From Aequoribacter fuscus (lineage in GTDB: Bacteria > Pseudomonadota > Gammaproteobacteria > Pseudomonadales > Halieaceae), in contig NZ_CP036423.1 in NCBI RefSeq assembly GCF_009910365.1, positions 1,116,001-1,180,000 on the forward strand: a stretch of DNA of 64,000 nucleotides, read 5' to 3'. Shown in pieces: positions 37,917 to 48,067 of this stretch. The position numbers were made by a program, and so were the translations under genes. Within the stretch, counting starts at the first letter, position 1; each line of letters begins with the position of its first letter. Under the pieces are notes generated by a model. The model was not told the origin of the DNA. It worked only from the letters and a program-made list of their open reading frames with translations, and searched no databases.

Positions 37917-38348
37917 ATGTTGGATATTCATGAAGTCCGAAAATATTTACCTCATCGGTACCCTTTTTTGCTGGTTGACCGAGTCGTTGACTTAGTGCCG
38001 GGCGAATCAATTACTGCCTACAAGAATCTGACGATCAATGAAGAGTTTTTTCAAGGCCATTTTCCTCAGGAGCCCGTTTTTCCGGGCGTGCTATTAGTTG
38101 AGGCCATGGCGCAGGCGGCGGGCATACTTGGGTTTGTGACGATGAACAAAACGCCAGAGGACGGCTCGATTTATTATTTTGTCGGCGCCGACAATTTGCG
38201 CTTTAAACGCCCCTGTGTGCCTGGCGATCGAGTGATGTTGCATGCCAGAATTGTTTCAGAGAAGCGAGGCATCTGGAAGTTCGAAGTGTCGGCTGATGTC
38301 GAAGGCCAGAAAGCTGCTTCTGCCACGATTCTATGCGCAGATCGATAA
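37917..38348 (+). CDS. fabZ: 3-hydroxyacyl-ACP dehydratase FabZ
   Basis: Hot-dog-fold dehydratase in fatty acid elongation, 143 residues. The catalytic His is in [16 protein letters not shown] and the Glu in [11 protein letters not shown]. The tight order lpxD-fabZ-lpxA (2-base and 0-base gaps) is the standard one, which balances lipid A and phospholipid synthesis by sharing hydroxyacyl-ACP. Confidence 0.98.
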   Translation: MLDIHEVRKYLPHRYPFLLVDRVVDLVPGESITAYKNLTINEEFFQGHFPQEPVFPGVLLVEAMAQAAGILGFVTMNKTPEDGSIYYFVGADNLRFKRPCVPGDRVMLHARIVSEKRGIWKFEVSADVEGQKAASATILCADR

Positions 38349-39122
38349 ATGAATATTCATCCAACCGCCATTATAGACCCCAAAGCGCAGCTCGCTGAAG
38401 GCGTTGAGATAGGCCCATGGACTTACATCGGGCCCGATGTGGTGATCGGAAAAGATACAATTATTGAACCGCATGTGATCATTCGCGGCCCCACGGTTAT
38501 AGGCGAACGAAATCACATCTATCAGTTCTCTAGCATTGGCGAGCGTACCCCGGATCTAAAATATAAAGACGAGCCTACGCGGCTACTCATTGGCGATGAT
38601 AATGTCATTCGCGAAAACGTGACGATTCACCGCGGTACCGTGCAAGACCGCGGCGAGACTGTCATTGGGAATAACAACCTGCTAATGGCCTACGTTCATA
38701 TCGGGCACGATAGTGTGATTAAAAACCACACGATTTTGGTGAACAATACGGCTCTTGCCGGCCACGTCCACGTGGGCGATTGGGCTATTCTCAGTGGCTA
38801 CACGCTGGTGCACCAGTTTTGCAAAATAGGATCGCATGCGTTCAGCGGTATGGGCACTGCAATAGGAAAAGATGTTCCTGCTTATGTCACTGTCAGTGGC
38901 GCGCCCGCTGAGGCTAAAACGATCAATACTGAGGGTTTACGCCGCCGTGGGTTTAGTGTTGAAGCGATTAGCCAACTGCGACGCGCGTTTAAAATCGTGT
39001 ATCGGCAGGGGTTAACCCTAGATATCGCATTGCAGCGTCTAAGCGGTATGATTATCGAAACGCCTGAGGTGGCCTTGTTGATTGAGAGCATAGAAGCCTC
39101 CGAACGAGGCATCGTTCGCTGA
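38349..39122 (+). CDS. lpxA: UDP-N-acetylglucosamine acyltransferase
   Basis: First step of lipid A synthesis, 257 residues. The left-handed beta-helix hexapeptides run from MNIHPTAIIDP to about residue 185. The catalytic His is in AYVHIGHDS, and GLRRRGFSVEAI starts the helical C-terminal domain. It begins directly after the fabZ stop and lpxB follows after 2 bases. Confidence 0.98.
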   Translation: MNIHPTAIIDPKAQLAEGVEIGPWTYIGPDVVIGKDTIIEPHVIIRGPTVIGERNHIYQFSSIGERTPDLKYKDEPTRLLIGDDNVIRENVTIHRGTVQDRGETVIGNNNLLMAYVHIGHDSVIKNHTILVNNTALAGHVHVGDWAILSGYTLVHQFCKIGSHAFSGMGTAIGKDVPAYVTVSGAPAEAKTINTEGLRRRGFSVEAISQLRRAFKIVYRQGLTLDIALQRLSGMIIETPEVALLIESIEASERGIVR

Positions 39123-39124
39123 TT

Positions 39125-40243
39125 ATGTCAGCTCTTCGTATCGCAATAGTTGCGGGCGAAACCTCTGGCGACATCCTTGGTGCCCAGGTCATCGAAGCCC
39201 TAAAGAAACGGATCCCGAATATCGAGTTTGAGGGTATTGGGGGGCCTCGCATGACTCAGGCTGGCTTGTCGTCTTGGTTTGATATGGAACGATTAGCAGT
39301 GATGGGTTTGGTCGAACCTCTAAAACGCTTGCCAGAGTTACTCAGTATGCGAAAGCAGCTCAAACAACACTGGCTCAAACACCCTCCGAACCTGTTTCTA
39401 GGCATTGACGCCCCGGATTTTAACTTGAATATCGAGATTGCACTCAAAGCGCAGGGGATACCAACAGCGCATCTGGTGTGTCCAACTGTGTGGGCTTGGC
39501 GAGAGGGGAGAGTTAAGACGATTGCCAAAGCGTGCGATGATCTACTGTGTTTGTTCCCTTTTGAACCGAGATCCTTTGAGGGAACCAAGGTTCGTGCACA
39601 CTTTGTTGGGCATCCAATGGTTGAGGCTCTGGAAGAGTTACCCTCCGATGTCGATATTCGGGCGGCCCTTCATGTTGGCGATGAGCGCGTACTGGCCTTG
39701 TTGCCAGGCTCTCGCCGAAGTGAAATCGAATCGCTGTTACCCATCTATTTGGAAGCCCTCGAGCTGTGTGATTTTCCACACGACATTGTGATTCCTGCCA
39801 GCAACAGCGCTAATTTCGACCTCATACAATCAATAGTGGCGACGTTTTCGATTAAACCTCGGGTCGTCATCGGCGGATCGAGAGAACTGTTAAAAATTGC
39901 AGAACTCGCCACTGTGACATCAGGAACCGCGACACTCGAAGCCGCTTTGCTAGATTGCCCAATGGTCATCGCCTATCGAATGTCATCTGTCAGTTGGTTT
40001 TTTATAAAGCGCCTTCTCAAGACGGAGTTTGCTGGCTTGCCCAATATCATGTTGGGCAGAGCAGTGGTTCCCGAGCTCATTCAAGAAGAGTTAACGCCGC
40101 GCGCTTTAGCCGATGAACTTCAGGCTCTGATGGCGACTGGCGCTCTCGCACAAAAGGCTGCGTTTAAAGAGATATTGAGCGCACTCGATACGCGGTTTGG
40201 CGACCAATGTGCCAGTGTTCTTGTGAATACCTTGGGGCGTTGA
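39125..40243 (+). CDS. lpxB: Lipid-A-disaccharide synthase
   Basis: GT-B-like glycosyltransferase joining two acylated glucosamines, 372 residues. Signatures are [69 protein letters not shown] and [11 protein letters not shown]. It acts at the inner face of the cytoplasmic membrane after LpxD and LpxH. Confidence 0.97.
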   Translation: MSALRIAIVAGETSGDILGAQVIEALKKRIPNIEFEGIGGPRMTQAGLSSWFDMERLAVMGLVEPLKRLPELLSMRKQLKQHWLKHPPNLFLGIDAPDFNLNIEIALKAQGIPTAHLVCPTVWAWREGRVKTIAKACDDLLCLFPFEPRSFEGTKVRAHFVGHPMVEALEELPSDVDIRAALHVGDERVLALLPGSRRSEIESLLPIYLEALELCDFPHDIVIPASNSANFDLIQSIVATFSIKPRVVIGGSRELLKIAELATVTSGTATLEAALLDCPMVIAYRMSSVSWFFIKRLLKTEFAGLPNIMLGRAVVPELIQEELTPRALADELQALMATGALAQKAAFKEILSALDTRFGDQCASVLVNTLGR

Positions 40244-40244
40244 T

Positions 40245-40826
40245 ATGTTGCTAGCGTACGAGATCGGCTTAGTGGCGGGTGTTGACGAAGTAGGTCGTGG
40301 TCCATTGGTCGGTAATGTGGTGACTGCAGCTGTGATTCTGGACGTCAACAACCCCGTAGAGGGGTTGAAAGACTCAAAAAAATGCACCGAAAAACAACTG
40401 CATGCTTTAAACGAAGACATTCAAGCCAAGGCTTTATGTTTCGCGTTTGGGCAGGCCACTCCTGCTGAGATCGATGAATTGAATATTCTGCATGCGACTA
40501 TGCTGGCCATGACTCGTGCAGTTAATGGCTTGTCCATTACCCCGGAGCATGTTCTCGTTGATGGCAACAGAGTGCCGCGCCAGCTGGGGGTACCTGCTAC
40601 GCCCTGTATCAAGGGTGATGGGACTTATGCGTGCATTGCCGCGGCGAGTATCTTGGCTAAAGTCGCTCGAGATGCTCAAATGGTAGACCTTGATCGTCGC
40701 CATCCTGAGTATGGATTCGCGCGTCACAAAGGCTACCCTACACTCGAACACCGGCAGGCGCTGATTGATCATGGGGTGCTGATCGAACACCGTAAAAGTT
40801 TTGGCCCCGTACAGCGCTGCTTATAG
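40245..40826 (+). CDS. rnhB: Ribonuclease HII
   Basis: Removes RNA primers and misincorporated ribonucleotides, 193 residues. [12 protein letters not shown] holds the first Asp and Glu of the active site, GLKDSKKC follows, and [12 protein letters not shown] is the other family motif. It lies between lpxB (1-base gap) and dnaE, as in E. coli. Confidence 0.97.
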   Translation: MLLAYEIGLVAGVDEVGRGPLVGNVVTAAVILDVNNPVEGLKDSKKCTEKQLHALNEDIQAKALCFAFGQATPAEIDELNILHATMLAMTRAVNGLSITPEHVLVDGNRVPRQLGVPATPCIKGDGTYACIAAASILAKVARDAQMVDLDRRHPEYGFARHKGYPTLEHRQALIDHGVLIEHRKSFGPVQRCL

Positions 40827-40841
40827 GAAAAAGAGAATTCG

Positions 40842-43800
40842 ATGACTGATTTTGTTCATTTACGTTTGCACACTGAGTACTCCCTGATTGATGGGATTGT
40901 GCGAATCAAGCCTCTGATGAGCAAGGTCGCTGAGCTGGGGATGCCGGCCGTCGCCGTGACGGATTTTTGCAATTTTTTTGGTCTGGTCAAGGCGTACAAA
41001 GCGGCTCTGGGTGCCGGAGTTAAGCCAATTTTTGGTGCAGACTTTTTGATATCGGGTTTAGCTGAAACTGACCGTGCCCTGCCGTTAACCCTGTTGGTGA
41101 CGAGCCTAGAAGGCTACGCTAATTTGACGCGGTTAATTTCTAAAGCGTACCAAGAAGGTCAGCGGTTGGGCGTGCCCTATATAGAATACGAGTGGCTGAC
41201 CGAATTCCAAGGAGGGTTAATTGCACTGTCGGGTGGTCGAGAGGGCCAGCTGGGCCAGCTACTGTTGGCGAACAAACAAGATCTTGCATTAGAGCACGCG
41301 TCTCAATGGATGGCTTTATTCCCCGGACGGTTCTACATCGAAATACAGCGCACCGGACGAGATAATGAAGAGCCCTACATTCATGAAGCCGTGAAGTTGG
41401 CGTCGGCTCTTCAGTGTCCAATTGTTGCGACGAACGACGTTCGGTTTTTACAGGCTGATGAGTTCGAGGCCCACGAGGCGCGCGTCTGTATTGGTGAAGG
41501 GCGAACGCTCGACGATCCTCGGCGGCCACGCAATTATACCGATCAGCAATATCTTCGAAGCCCACAAGAAATGGCCGAGCTGTTTCAAGACTTGCCTGAG
41601 GCTCTCGCAAATACAGTAGAGATTGCTAAACGCTGCAACCTGATTCTGAATCTGGGTACGCCCTATTTGCCCGAATACCCTGTGCCCGAGGGTATGACCA
41701 TGGATCAGTATTTTCGGCAGCTATCGCACGAGGGCTTGGCTCAGCGTATTGGTGGTCAAGGCGAGCGCATACCGGATCCGCGTTTTAGCCATCAAGACTA
41801 CATCGATCGCCTCAATATCGAGTTAGACATCATTATTCAAATGGGCTTTCCGGGCTACTTTTTGATTGTGATGGATTTTATTCGGTGGGCTAAAGAGCAT
41901 GATATACCCGTTGGGCCGGGCCGCGGTTCTGGTGCAGGCTCGCTGGTCGCCTATGTGCTTCTGATTACTGATCTTGATCCTTTGCAGTACGATTTGCTGT
42001 TCGAGCGGTTTTTGAACCCTGAGCGGGTATCCATGCCTGACTTTGATGTCGACTTTTGTATGGATCGTCGTGACGAGGTTATCGACTATGTAGCGACTCA
42101 TTATGGCCGCGATGCGGTGTCGCAGATTATTACCTTTGGTACGATGGCAGCAAAGGCGGTGGTCAGAGATGTCGCTCGAGTCCAGGGCAAGTCTTATGGT
42201 TTAGCCGACAAGCTATCAAAGTTGATCCCTTTTGAAGTGGGTATGACGCTTGCTAAGGCGGTAGAGCAAGAAGAAGCTCTGCGCGATTTTTTAAGAGATG
42301 ACTCGCAGGCACAAGAAATTTGGGATATGGCCTGTCAGCTTGAGGGTATTACTCGTAACGTTGGCAAACATGCGGGTGGTGTCGTCATTGCGCCGTCAAA
42401 ATTAGTCGATTTCTCGCCTTTGTATTGCGATGAGACTGGCGGTGGCTTGGTTACGCAGTACGATAAAAACGATGTCGAAGATGCAGGACTGGTTAAGTTC
42501 GACTTCTTGGGCTTGCGAACGCTTACGATCATTGCGTGGGCAATTAAAATGATCAACCCTCGGCGTGTCGCTCATGGTGAGCAAGCGCTCGATATCAATC
42601 AGATACCCTTGGACGACAACGCGGTATTCCAGTTGTTGCAACAGGCCGACACAACGGCAGTGTTTCAGCTGGAATCTCGAGGTATGAAGGACCTGATCAA
42701 GCGTCTGAGACCCGATAATTTCGAGGACATTATCGCATTAGTGGCGTTGTTTCGACCGGGTCCACTGCAGTCGGGCATGGTGGATAACTTTATTAACCGC
42801 AAACACGGCCGCGAGGCCATTGCCTACCCCGATGCACATTACCAACATGAGTCGCTGAAGCCAATTTTGGATCCTACGTATGGCATTATCCTGTATCAGG
42901 AACAGGTCATGCAGATTGCCCAGGTGCTGGCGGGTTACACACTGGGTGGAGCCGATATGTTGCGTCGCGCCATGGGGAAAAAGAAGCCCGAAGAAATGGC
43001 CAAACAGCGCGAAGTGTTTCAGTCGGGAGCCGCTGAGCGCGGCATAGACCCAGAACTTGCCATCCGAATTTTTGATTTGGTAGAAAAGTTTGCGGGCTAT
43101 GGCTTCAACAAATCGCACTCTGCGGCCTACGCTTTGGTGTCGTATCAAACCGCATGGCTAAAAGTGCATTACCCGGCCGAGTTCATGGCGGCCGTTATGA
43201 GCTCGGAACTTCAAAATACCGATAAGATCGTTATTTTTATTGAAGAATGTCGCGCCATGGGCTTGCCCTTGAAATTACCCGATGTCAATGAAGGTCGCTA
43301 CGCATTTACCGTGAATGATCTCGGTGAAATTGTTTACGGTTTGGGTGCGATAAAAGGCTTGGGTGAGGGCCCCGTAGAGGCGATTTTGCGCGAGCGAGAT
43401 GCGAATGGTCCCTTCAGGGATTTATTCGATTTCTGTGCGCGTACTGATCGCCGTCTTTTGAACAAACGTGCCATTGAAGCTTTGGTGCGAGCTGGCGCCT
43501 TTGACTCACTGTCAGAACCTCGTTGGGTGCTCATGGCTGCCGTTGACGATGCGGTCAAAGCGGCGGAACAAAAAGCGAGTAATACAGCGTCAGGTATCGA
43601 TGATTTATTTGGCGAGGTCATGCCCTCAGCACCCAGTGCGGATGGCAACGTCTATGCAGCTTTCAGATCGGCGCGTCCTTGGAGCGGGCGTGAGCGTCTT
43701 AGCGGCGAAAAAGATACGCTGGGTTTGTATGTCACGGGTCACCCTATTGACGACTATGAACGCGAGATCCGCCAATTTGTGCCAACTAAAATCGCTGATC

Positions 43801-44324
43801 TGCGTGCTGACGGAAAAAGTAGTCAGCGCATCGTAGGTCTGATAGTGGCGGTTAGGACAATGAAAACGAAGCGTGGCGATACCATGGCGATTGTGACCTT
43901 AGATGATCGCTCGGCGCGTATTGAGGCGACAGTTTATGCCGAGGCCTTTCAGGCCTCTCGAGAAGCACTGACCAAAGATACTTTGATTGTGATGGAAGGT
44001 GGTGTAGCACATGATGACTACTCTGGTGGTCTGTCTATGCGCGCCAACCGAATTTTGTCGCTGGATGAAGCTAGGGGTGCCTATGCGAGCGAGTTGCGGA
44101 TAACCTTGAACGGCAAATCAGACTTGGTGTTAGTTGCGCAACTGGCGCAGGTACTCAACCCGTCGGTTGGGGGGGCATGTCCTGTTGTTATAGATTACCA
44201 GCGTCACGATGCGTCAAGCGTGATTGTCCTCGGAGAGGCTTACCGGATACATCCGAGTGATGAACTGTTGGCCGCTCTGGGTCAACTACCAGGGACTGTA
44301 TCGGTAAAACTGCTGTACCAGTAG
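40842..44324 (+). CDS. dnaE: DNA polymerase III alpha subunit
   Basis: Catalytic subunit of the replicative polymerase, 1160 residues, the E. coli length. The PHP domain begins LRLHTEYSLIDGI. GPGRGSGAGSLVAYVL and the catalytic aspartates in MPDFDVDFCMDRRDEVI mark the palm, and KFDFLGLRTLTII and GYGFNKSHSAAYALVSYQTAW follow. An OB fold sits near residues 1000-1080. The internal clamp-binding site near residue 920 could not be pinned down by eye. It ends 42 bases from the opposite-strand GGDEF/EAL gene. Confidence 0.98.
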   Translation: MTDFVHLRLHTEYSLIDGIVRIKPLMSKVAELGMPAVAVTDFCNFFGLVKAYKAALGAGVKPIFGADFLISGLAETDRALPLTLLVTSLEGYANLTRLISKAYQEGQRLGVPYIEYEWLTEFQGGLIALSGGREGQLGQLLLANKQDLALEHASQWMALFPGRFYIEIQRTGRDNEEPYIHEAVKLASALQCPIVATNDVRFLQADEFEAHEARVCIGEGRTLDDPRRPRNYTDQQYLRSPQEMAELFQDLPEALANTVEIAKRCNLILNLGTPYLPEYPVPEGMTMDQYFRQLSHEGLAQRIGGQGERIPDPRFSHQDYIDRLNIELDIIIQMGFPGYFLIVMDFIRWAKEHDIPVGPGRGSGAGSLVAYVLLITDLDPLQYDLLFERFLNPERVSMPDFDVDFCMDRRDEVIDYVATHYGRDAVSQIITFGTMAAKAVVRDVARVQGKSYGLADKLSKLIPFEVGMTLAKAVEQEEALRDFLRDDSQAQEIWDMACQLEGITRNVGKHAGGVVIAPSKLVDFSPLYCDETGGGLVTQYDKNDVEDAGLVKFDFLGLRTLTIIAWAIKMINPRRVAHGEQALDINQIPLDDNAVFQLLQQADTTAVFQLESRGMKDLIKRLRPDNFEDIIALVALFRPGPLQSGMVDNFINRKHGREAIAYPDAHYQHESLKPILDPTYGIILYQEQVMQIAQVLAGYTLGGADMLRRAMGKKKPEEMAKQREVFQSGAAERGIDPELAIRIFDLVEKFAGYGFNKSHSAAYALVSYQTAWLKVHYPAEFMAAVMSSELQNTDKIVIFIEECRAMGLPLKLPDVNEGRYAFTVNDLGEIVYGLGAIKGLGEGPVEAILRERDANGPFRDLFDFCARTDRRLLNKRAIEALVRAGAFDSLSEPRWVLMAAVDDAVKAAEQKASNTASGIDDLFGEVMPSAPSADGNVYAAFRSARPWSGRERLSGEKDTLGLYVTGHPIDDYEREIRQFVPTKIADLRADGKSSQRIVGLIVAVRTMKTKRGDTMAIVTLDDRSARIEATVYAEAFQASREALTKDTLIVMEGGVAHDDYSGGLSMRANRILSLDEARGAYASELRITLNGKSDLVLVAQLAQVLNPSVGGACPVVIDYQRHDASSVIVLGEAYRIHPSDELLAALGQLPGTVSVKLLYQ

Positions 44325-44366
44325 GTTGAAAAAGGAGGCCTTGTTACTTGCGCTTAAGCGGGACCC

Positions 44367-47246
44367 TCAGTTCGCCTGCTCGGATAGTAACTTGGGCTCG
44401 GGTACGATGCTTTGCCACGGATGATTTGGCGTTGATGCAAACGCAATAAAATCGCTGTCGCTTAAGGGTTTAGAGAAATAGTAACCTTGAACGCGCTCAC
44501 AACCCATCTCTGCAAGTTGCTCGAGCTCCGCGAGATTTTCTACCCCCTCAGCCACTAATCCCATATTCAAAGCTTGTCCCATTTGTACAATGGCGTTCAC
44601 GATTTGGTAGTTCGGGTTGGATTCATTGATGTTGGTAATGAACGATTGGTCGACCTTAATCCAATCGACCGTCAATTTTTGTAGGTAGGCCAGACTGGAA
44701 TACCCCGTGCCGAAGTCGTCAATTGCAACGCGAACGCCGTGTTGTGATAGCTCCCGAATGGTTTTTTGAGTTTTTTCAATATTATCTAAGAAAATCGATT
44801 CCGTAATTTCGATGATTAAGCGGTGGGTATCCGCCCCGTGTGCTCTGGCGTAGTTGGTCAGGATCGCAGCGATATCCTGATAGCGGAACTGTACGCCCGA
44901 TAGATTTACAGCAACGGTTTGTTTGAGCCCAAGGTCTTGTAGACGCGCCAGGAGTGAAAAAGCCTGATCAAAAATAATTTCGCTGAGTTTCAGGATCAAA
45001 CCTGAATCTTCCGCGACGCTGATGATGTCGGGAATAGCGACACCCGGGCCGGACGGCCAGCGAAGCAGAGCTTCGGCGCTGACAACGTCGCCTGACCCCA
45101 AAGCAACGATGGGTTGGTACATGAGCCGAAACTCGTCATTCTCCAGCGCTTGAGCGACCAGGTCCCTGAGTTGAGCTCGCTGAATTCGGATCTCGTCCAT
45201 ACCCGCATGAAATAATTGGTAGCGGCTACCTGTAATTTTGTCGCGCTTAGCGCGGTACATTGCGGTGTCCGCGGCGCGAAGTAAATCCTCCATCGAAATA
45301 CCATGCTCAGGATATCTCGCCATACCGAGGCTGAATTGAACGCCGCGATCGCCACTGTCTGTGTAAACGATTTGTCTCGCATCATTGATCAGTTTGTCGG
45401 AGAGTATTTGGAAGTCCTCATCGGAAAGCGCTGGGCTTACTAACATGGCAAATTCATCGCCACCTAATCGAGCGACTAGGCTGTCGTCTCCGGTTATATG
45501 TGCCTGCAGTAACTCGGCAAATTCGGTCAATAAGCGATCACCTGCGACATGCCCGCGTGCATCATTGATCTGTTTAAAATCATTGATATCAAGAATCGCC
45601 ACCGAGAATGGCTCAGGGCGTTTATTTTTACCATTGAGTTTTTCTTCAAATCGTTGATTAAACAAAGAGCGGTTGGGCAGCTGGGTGAGCGCATCGAGGT
45701 GTGCCATGCGCCAGATTTGGTGTTCCTGCTCGATGCGATCATTCATGTCTAGCAGGGAACCCACAATATGCTGATTGCCAGATTGGCCGCTCGTTAGGAG
45801 CTGGCCATTCAACAAAAACCAACGATACCCTCCATCCTTTTGTCGCAATCGACAGTGCATTTCAAGCGGCTTGTCTTTGCTGATGTGTCGCGCGATAGCG
45901 CGTTCAAATGCATCGAGTTCCTCGGCGTGTATCAGACTTTTTAAGTCCGCAAGTGTCGACATCGGCTGGTTAGCAAAATCGAGTGCCAAGGTGTCTCGGC
46001 TTTGACCAATAAACTCTAGGTCCTGCGAACTTAGATTCCAATCCCACACGATCGCGTTGGCCGAGTGTAAGACGACGTCTAGTCGATCCAGTGAGAGTTG
46101 CAGCTGAGTCGCCGACGCAGAAATTTCGGTGTTGGCTTGTTTTAGAGCGGTGATGTCCTGCCCAAAGAAAATCACCCCTCGTTGGGTCGGTGATGTTCCC
46201 GCCATTGGTGCGACGCTGAAAATGGTCGCTAGAGGTACAGAGCGTCGTTGCGCAATGTTGAGCTCTATGCCCCGCGATTTTCGCCCGGACTGAGCTGCCT
46301 CAAAAGCGTATCGGATCTGCTGAGTGTCTGAAACCTGTCCTAGGACATCCAGAAAATTCTGGCCAAAGACTGTATCGGCCCCGAGTCCCGTTGCGGCTTC
46401 AATCGTTTTATTCCAGAGCGTAATGCTGCCCTCTCTGGACACTGCAAAAATCGGCGCATTCAATGTGTCAATTAATCTGATGGCTTCGTCAATACTCGTC
46501 TCAAGGGACGAACGAGTCGCCAACTCTTGGGCTCTGGCGTTGTCGAACTGTTGGTGCAGAGCGTGATTTTCTTGTAGGAGTACATTGCTGACAAGATTAA
46601 GTGTTTCCTCGAACTCAAAGGCTAGCGGTGATGCTGACTTTGTCGTCGGCCTCTGTGTGCTACTGAGCGTCTGGATTTGATGGTTTAGTCGATTGCGATT
46701 GGTTAATAACAAGCGCCGTATCCACCACCACGCGACTAAAACTGAAATCACAGTAACCGTGGCAGCGAGAATAAGGCCTTGTTGAACTCTGAGGTCTTTG
46801 CGTTGCAGTTGCTGGTCAATGGCCGCTTTTTTAATTACCACACTCTGGATCAAGGCGTCGGCATCACGACTGACTTCGTCAACGAGCGATGTGAGTTGAT
46901 TGCTCTGCACTACATCGCTCACCTGGACAGGTATTAGACGACTGAGAGAATCTTGAACTTGCACAGCTTCGGGGATACAGCAGAAATCTGCCGTATTGAC
47001 CAGAAGCTGAATTTTAGTTTGTAGCGCGTTGATATGGTCTTGATAGGCGTCTGGTGAACGTGGTATCGCCGCCAGCATTGCCTCAGATTTAATGCTCTGA
47101 AGAATTAATTCTTGATATCTGAGCTCGTTACTTGTTGAAGAAATTAACGTGCGGTCGAAATACAGTTTGAAGAGCGTGGCGGCGCTGATTGCTACGCCGA
47201 TACAAGCAAGCAGGATGGGTCTTATAATAGCGCGGCTTAAATTCAT
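44367..47246 (-). CDS. Membrane GGDEF/EAL cyclic-di-GMP protein with PAS domains
   Basis: A 959-residue signalling protein. Two transmembrane helices (about 10-28 and 153-175) flank a periplasmic sensor region of roughly 120 residues with a CC pair (ADFCCIPE). Two PAS-like regions follow (about 250-370 and 380-500), then GGDEF near residue 597 in an intact RLGGDEFAML, and EAL near 723 (AEALLRW). The phosphodiesterase residues VNLSGVQF, EITES, DDFGTGYSSLAYL, DWIKVDQSF and AEGVEN are all present, so both domains could be active. It is a single gene, divergent from the nitroreductase. Confidence 0.92.
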   Translation of the reverse strand: MNLSRAIIRPILLACIGVAISAATLFKLYFDRTLISSTSNELRYQELILQSIKSEAMLAAIPRSPDAYQDHINALQTKIQLLVNTADFCCIPEAVQVQDSLSRLIPVQVSDVVQSNQLTSLVDEVSRDADALIQSVVIKKAAIDQQLQRKDLRVQQGLILAATVTVISVLVAWWWIRRLLLTNRNRLNHQIQTLSSTQRPTTKSASPLAFEFEETLNLVSNVLLQENHALHQQFDNARAQELATRSSLETSIDEAIRLIDTLNAPIFAVSREGSITLWNKTIEAATGLGADTVFGQNFLDVLGQVSDTQQIRYAFEAAQSGRKSRGIELNIAQRRSVPLATIFSVAPMAGTSPTQRGVIFFGQDITALKQANTEISASATQLQLSLDRLDVVLHSANAIVWDWNLSSQDLEFIGQSRDTLALDFANQPMSTLADLKSLIHAEELDAFERAIARHISKDKPLEMHCRLRQKDGGYRWFLLNGQLLTSGQSGNQHIVGSLLDMNDRIEQEHQIWRMAHLDALTQLPNRSLFNQRFEEKLNGKNKRPEPFSVAILDINDFKQINDARGHVAGDRLLTEFAELLQAHITGDDSLVARLGGDEFAMLVSPALSDEDFQILSDKLINDARQIVYTDSGDRGVQFSLGMARYPEHGISMEDLLRAADTAMYRAKRDKITGSRYQLFHAGMDEIRIQRAQLRDLVAQALENDEFRLMYQPIVALGSGDVVSAEALLRWPSGPGVAIPDIISVAEDSGLILKLSEIIFDQAFSLLARLQDLGLKQTVAVNLSGVQFRYQDIAAILTNYARAHGADTHRLIIEITESIFLDNIEKTQKTIRELSQHGVRVAIDDFGTGYSSLAYLQKLTVDWIKVDQSFITNINESNPNYQIVNAIVQMGQALNMGLVAEGVENLAELEQLAEMGCERVQGYYFSKPLSDSDFIAFASTPNHPWQSIVPEPKLLSEQAN

Positions 47247-47400
47247 TAGAAGGGTGAGTCGAAGACCAATCGTTAATTAGCAAAGTGTAAAGCGATTGTC
47301 GCCAGAAAGCTAATTTCCGCTACCTTCAAGACATAAAACACGGGTGACAAGTTCGTAATAAGCGGGCAGACTGTCCGTCAAAAATGAGCAAGGATTTACC

Positions 47401-48063
47401 ATGGAATTCACCGATGTAGTTGCCAATCGCCGATCGACACGTGCCTTCGAGACTCAGCCGGTCGCCGCAGAGATTATCGAGCGTGTCTTCAGTTTAGGCC
47501 TAAAAGCACCCAGTAACTGCAACACGCAACCCTGGTATGTGCATATTGCCTCGGGCGCGAAGATTGAGTTGTTGCGAAGTATGCTTCCTGAAAAGTTCAT
47601 GGCCGGGCAGCTGCATCTGGATTATCCCTACGATGGCGTTTATGAGGGCGAGTTTAAGGTGCGGCAATACGCTGCTGCTCAAGCGCTTTATGATTCGTTG
47701 AATATTGCCCGAGAAGATAAGGTAAAACGGCATGAAGCCTTCATGCGTAACTTCACATTTTTTGATGCACCGCACGTTGCTTTTTTTTACTTGCCTGCAG
47801 AATTTGGGCTGCGCGAGGCCTGTGATTTGGGTATGTTTGCCCAGACCGTCATGTTGGGGTTGGTCAACGAGGGTTTAGGGAGCTGTCCGCAAACGGCTCT
47901 GGGTTTTCACGCGGGTACGATAAAAGAGACGCTTGGTATACCAGACGACCGCAAGCTGATGTTTGGCCTGTCGTTTGGTTATCCTAAGCAAGAGGAGCCC
48001 GTTAACCAATGCGTCACCGATCGAGCGCTATTCAGCGATCTTGTCACCCTACACGATCGCTAG
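47401..48063 (+). CDS. Nitroreductase-family flavoprotein
   Basis: A 220-residue FMN-dependent NAD(P)H oxidoreductase. The N-terminal NRRSTRAFETQPV and KAPSNCNTQPWYVHI bind FMN, and GLGSCPQTALGFH and GLSFGYPKQEEPVN are the C-terminal signatures. Substrates of this family range from nitroaromatics to flavins, and the physiological one cannot be told. Its stop is 4 bases from the end of the opposite-strand PAS protein. Confidence 0.88.
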   Translation: MEFTDVVANRRSTRAFETQPVAAEIIERVFSLGLKAPSNCNTQPWYVHIASGAKIELLRSMLPEKFMAGQLHLDYPYDGVYEGEFKVRQYAAAQALYDSLNIAREDKVKRHEAFMRNFTFFDAPHVAFFYLPAEFGLREACDLGMFAQTVMLGLVNEGLGSCPQTALGFHAGTIKETLGIPDDRKLMFGLSFGYPKQEEPVNQCVTDRALFSDLVTLHDR

Positions 48064-48067
48064 GCGA

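Noticed and set aside
44351-44360. Palindrome CGCTTAAGCG between dnaE and the GGDEF/EAL gene as a terminator
   Set aside because: The stem is too short once a loop is allowed and there is no T run on either strand.
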